Shown here: positions 21,485-22,924 of the stretch, one piece after another
How positions within the stretch are numbered: position 1 is the first letter of the stretch
Layout: every line of letters begins with the position of its first letter
Assembly (NCBI RefSeq): GCF_001186125.1
Contig: NW_014040127.1
Span: forward strand, 1-22,924
DNA length: 22,924 nt
Direction: 5' to 3'
Source: Sphaeroforma arctica JP610
Lineage: Eukaryota > Opisthokonta > Ichthyosporea > Ichthyophonida
Position numbers and translations under genes: made by a program
Notes under the pieces: model-generated
What the model saw: the letters and a program-made list of their open reading frames with translations, nothing else
What the model was told of the DNA's origin: nothing
Databases searched by the model: none

Positions 21485-22742
21485 ATGACAGACGTTGACG
21501 CAATGGATATTGACATCAGTGGTCCGGTATGAAGTTACCTTTCTTTAAGAGTTGGCTGTGTGAGATATATCGTGCTCCGTTCTGATTGTATGCATTTAGT
21601 CTGTTCTCTCATCTGCATAAGCCGGCGGCTAATGAAATAGTTGGTTGCACTTTTAACACAGCACTGCATTCCTTCTCGCTTAAAAGAGTATTGCTCGCGC
21701 GTATCTACCATCAAGCAACCTGGACTATTCGGACGTATTCAAAATAGTAATGCATGAATACGACAGCTATGCAGATGAAGTAATATCACGTCTCAAAGTG
21801 CTCGAAGGTTGTTTGTACTCATCGGTACTGAAAGTAGCTGCGAAACCTCCAATACCTTTTCTGAGGTCGTTGTGGGCAGCGCAGTGTTTGTCGAGCATTT
21901 GAGACCCTCGTATATGCGTGTGTAATGTTTGGTGTCTGATGCGCGCATTCATCGCAACGCCGACTAATAAAATCCACAGATCTGAATATACTTGTGGCAG
22001 TCTTTTTAGCGTTATCTAACTGAATACACTAGTTACAATCCTGGTTATTATTGCATAGCCTTATCACTCAAGTGGTTCCTGCGACGATCACGTTCAGATT
22101 GTCTATATTGACCACAAATAACACAATCACGATAGTGGTGACACGATCCAGATATATTGTTCCTGTACTGTGCACATATAAGTAAAGAGAGGTTATACGC
22201 TTCTCCGATCTCTTGAGTGTGCTATTGTATGGGCTAACATGGCATAGTCCAATTCGTAGTCTGTCCTTGCATCGTTTCCGCAGATCAGTAGTGTCTGTTC
22301 GTAAGCGTTGTGGACATAAAAGTTCATATGATTCCAGTGTCACGCTATAGGCCTTGACAGTACTCCGACTGCCGATCTTGCATTACAATGTTTCCTGTTT
22401 CGATGTATATATAGATATGGTGCTCACCCACATGCCAAACGAATCACTATTTAAACTACTACAATATACAAGGTATTCGGAAGATCGCACTGACCTTGTA
22501 TCCGGTTATTTCACATCTCGACTGTACCTCACTACGTCCAAGAAGATAGGTCAAGAAACACGCTGCATTTAAGAGCTTTGAAACATTTGCGATACAGATA
22601 AGATTTCTGCAGTGCTAATTGGCCTCACTAGATGCCACATATCTACGTGTGGGCCGTCATTTGGACAAGCACGTGAATTGGACTAAGAATATATTAGCCT
22701 ACAAAGACATGCATGAGTACAATTCGCCGATAGCGTGGTGGG
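21485..22742 (+). CDS. Unrecognised protein, 5' part of a multi-exon gene
   Basis: I do not recognise the family. Four exons join with consistent phases: 21485-21526 (ATG; MTDVDAMDIDISGP), 21687-21807, 22415-22504 and 22632-22742, giving about 120 residues before the next intron. Each has an AG acceptor (CTTAAAAG, TATATAG, CTCACTAG) and a GT donor (GTATGA, GTTGTT, GTTATT, GTGAAG); the two GTT donors are weak. The product is hydrophilic with helical character: LDYSDVFKIVMHEYDSYADE, VISRLKVLE, MPNESLFKLLQY, YLRVGRHLDKHVNWTKN, AYKDMHEYNSPIAWW. There is no signal peptide or membrane segment. The acidic ATG-proximal peptide and the divergent pairing with RRP9 suggest a housekeeping gene, but that is inference. 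The third exon could instead end at 22472 (GTATTC), which breaks the phase with the fourth. The gene runs off the window. Confidence 0.55.
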
Positions 22743-22751
22743 GTGAAGGGC

Positions 22752-22774
22752 TATATATACATATATGCATATAT

Positions 22775-22811
<37 letters not shown>

Positions 22812-22821
22812 CTATTATAGT

Positions 22822-22877
<56 letters not shown>

Positions 22878-22924
22878 TATATATTATATATATACTATAT
22901 ATATATATATATACTATATATATA
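22752..22924. repeat. (TA)n microsatellite at window end
   Basis: Nearly pure TA dinucleotides with ACTAT, GCATAT and ACACAC interruptions run to the window edge. It begins about 10 bp after the predicted donor of the last exon of the unrecognised gene, so it is probably intronic. Confidence 0.85.

Overview
This is a eukaryotic nuclear window. Most genes are split by many short GT-AG introns, there is no operon layout, and non-coding DNA is full of (TA)n/(TG)n microsatellites. The protein families are a hormone-sensitive lipase with its animal-type N-terminal domain, a Nibbler/EXD3-like exonuclease, a POT peptide transporter and the U3 snoRNP protein RRP9. Together they suggest a unicellular relative of animals, possibly an ichthyosporean. 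That assignment is an inference from family resemblance, not from a marker gene.

Layout, left to right: (1) 5'-partial plus-strand gene to 6803, a DEDDy 3'-5' exonuclease of the EXD3/Nibbler/mut-7 type. I resolved 11 exons whose splice phases agree throughout (536 residues visible). (2) 6804-7597, convergent intergenic with a compound microsatellite. (3) 7598-9499 minus, an intronless hormone-sensitive lipase (LIPE type) with an intact catalytic triad but two one-base frame slips. (4) 9970-12109 minus, a proton-coupled oligopeptide transporter (POT/PTR2/SLC15) with one intron. (5) 12110-15340, 3.2 kb without a recognisable gene, AT-rich, with a G-quadruplex motif near the transporter start and small hairpins. 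(6) 15341-20613 minus, RRP9 (U3-55K), seven exons all in phase (546 residues); its first intron carries about 0.9 kb of microsatellite. (7) 20614-21484, divergent intergenic. (8) 21485 to beyond 22742 plus, the 5' part of a gene I do not recognise; four exons with consistent phases, running into a (TA)n intron at the window edge.

The genes look like independent housekeeping or metabolic loci, not a cluster. Two act in RNA metabolism (the exonuclease and RRP9) and two in nutrient handling (lipase and peptide transporter), but nothing in the sequence shows co-regulation. I found no mobile element, virus-like element, tRNA or CRISPR array. The points most worth a second look are the lipase (animal-like HSL_N domain, no phospho-regulatory insert, intronless, two compensating frame slips), the reconstructed exonuclease with a candidate GC-AG intron and a duplicated 5' splice site, and the unrecognised divergent gene.
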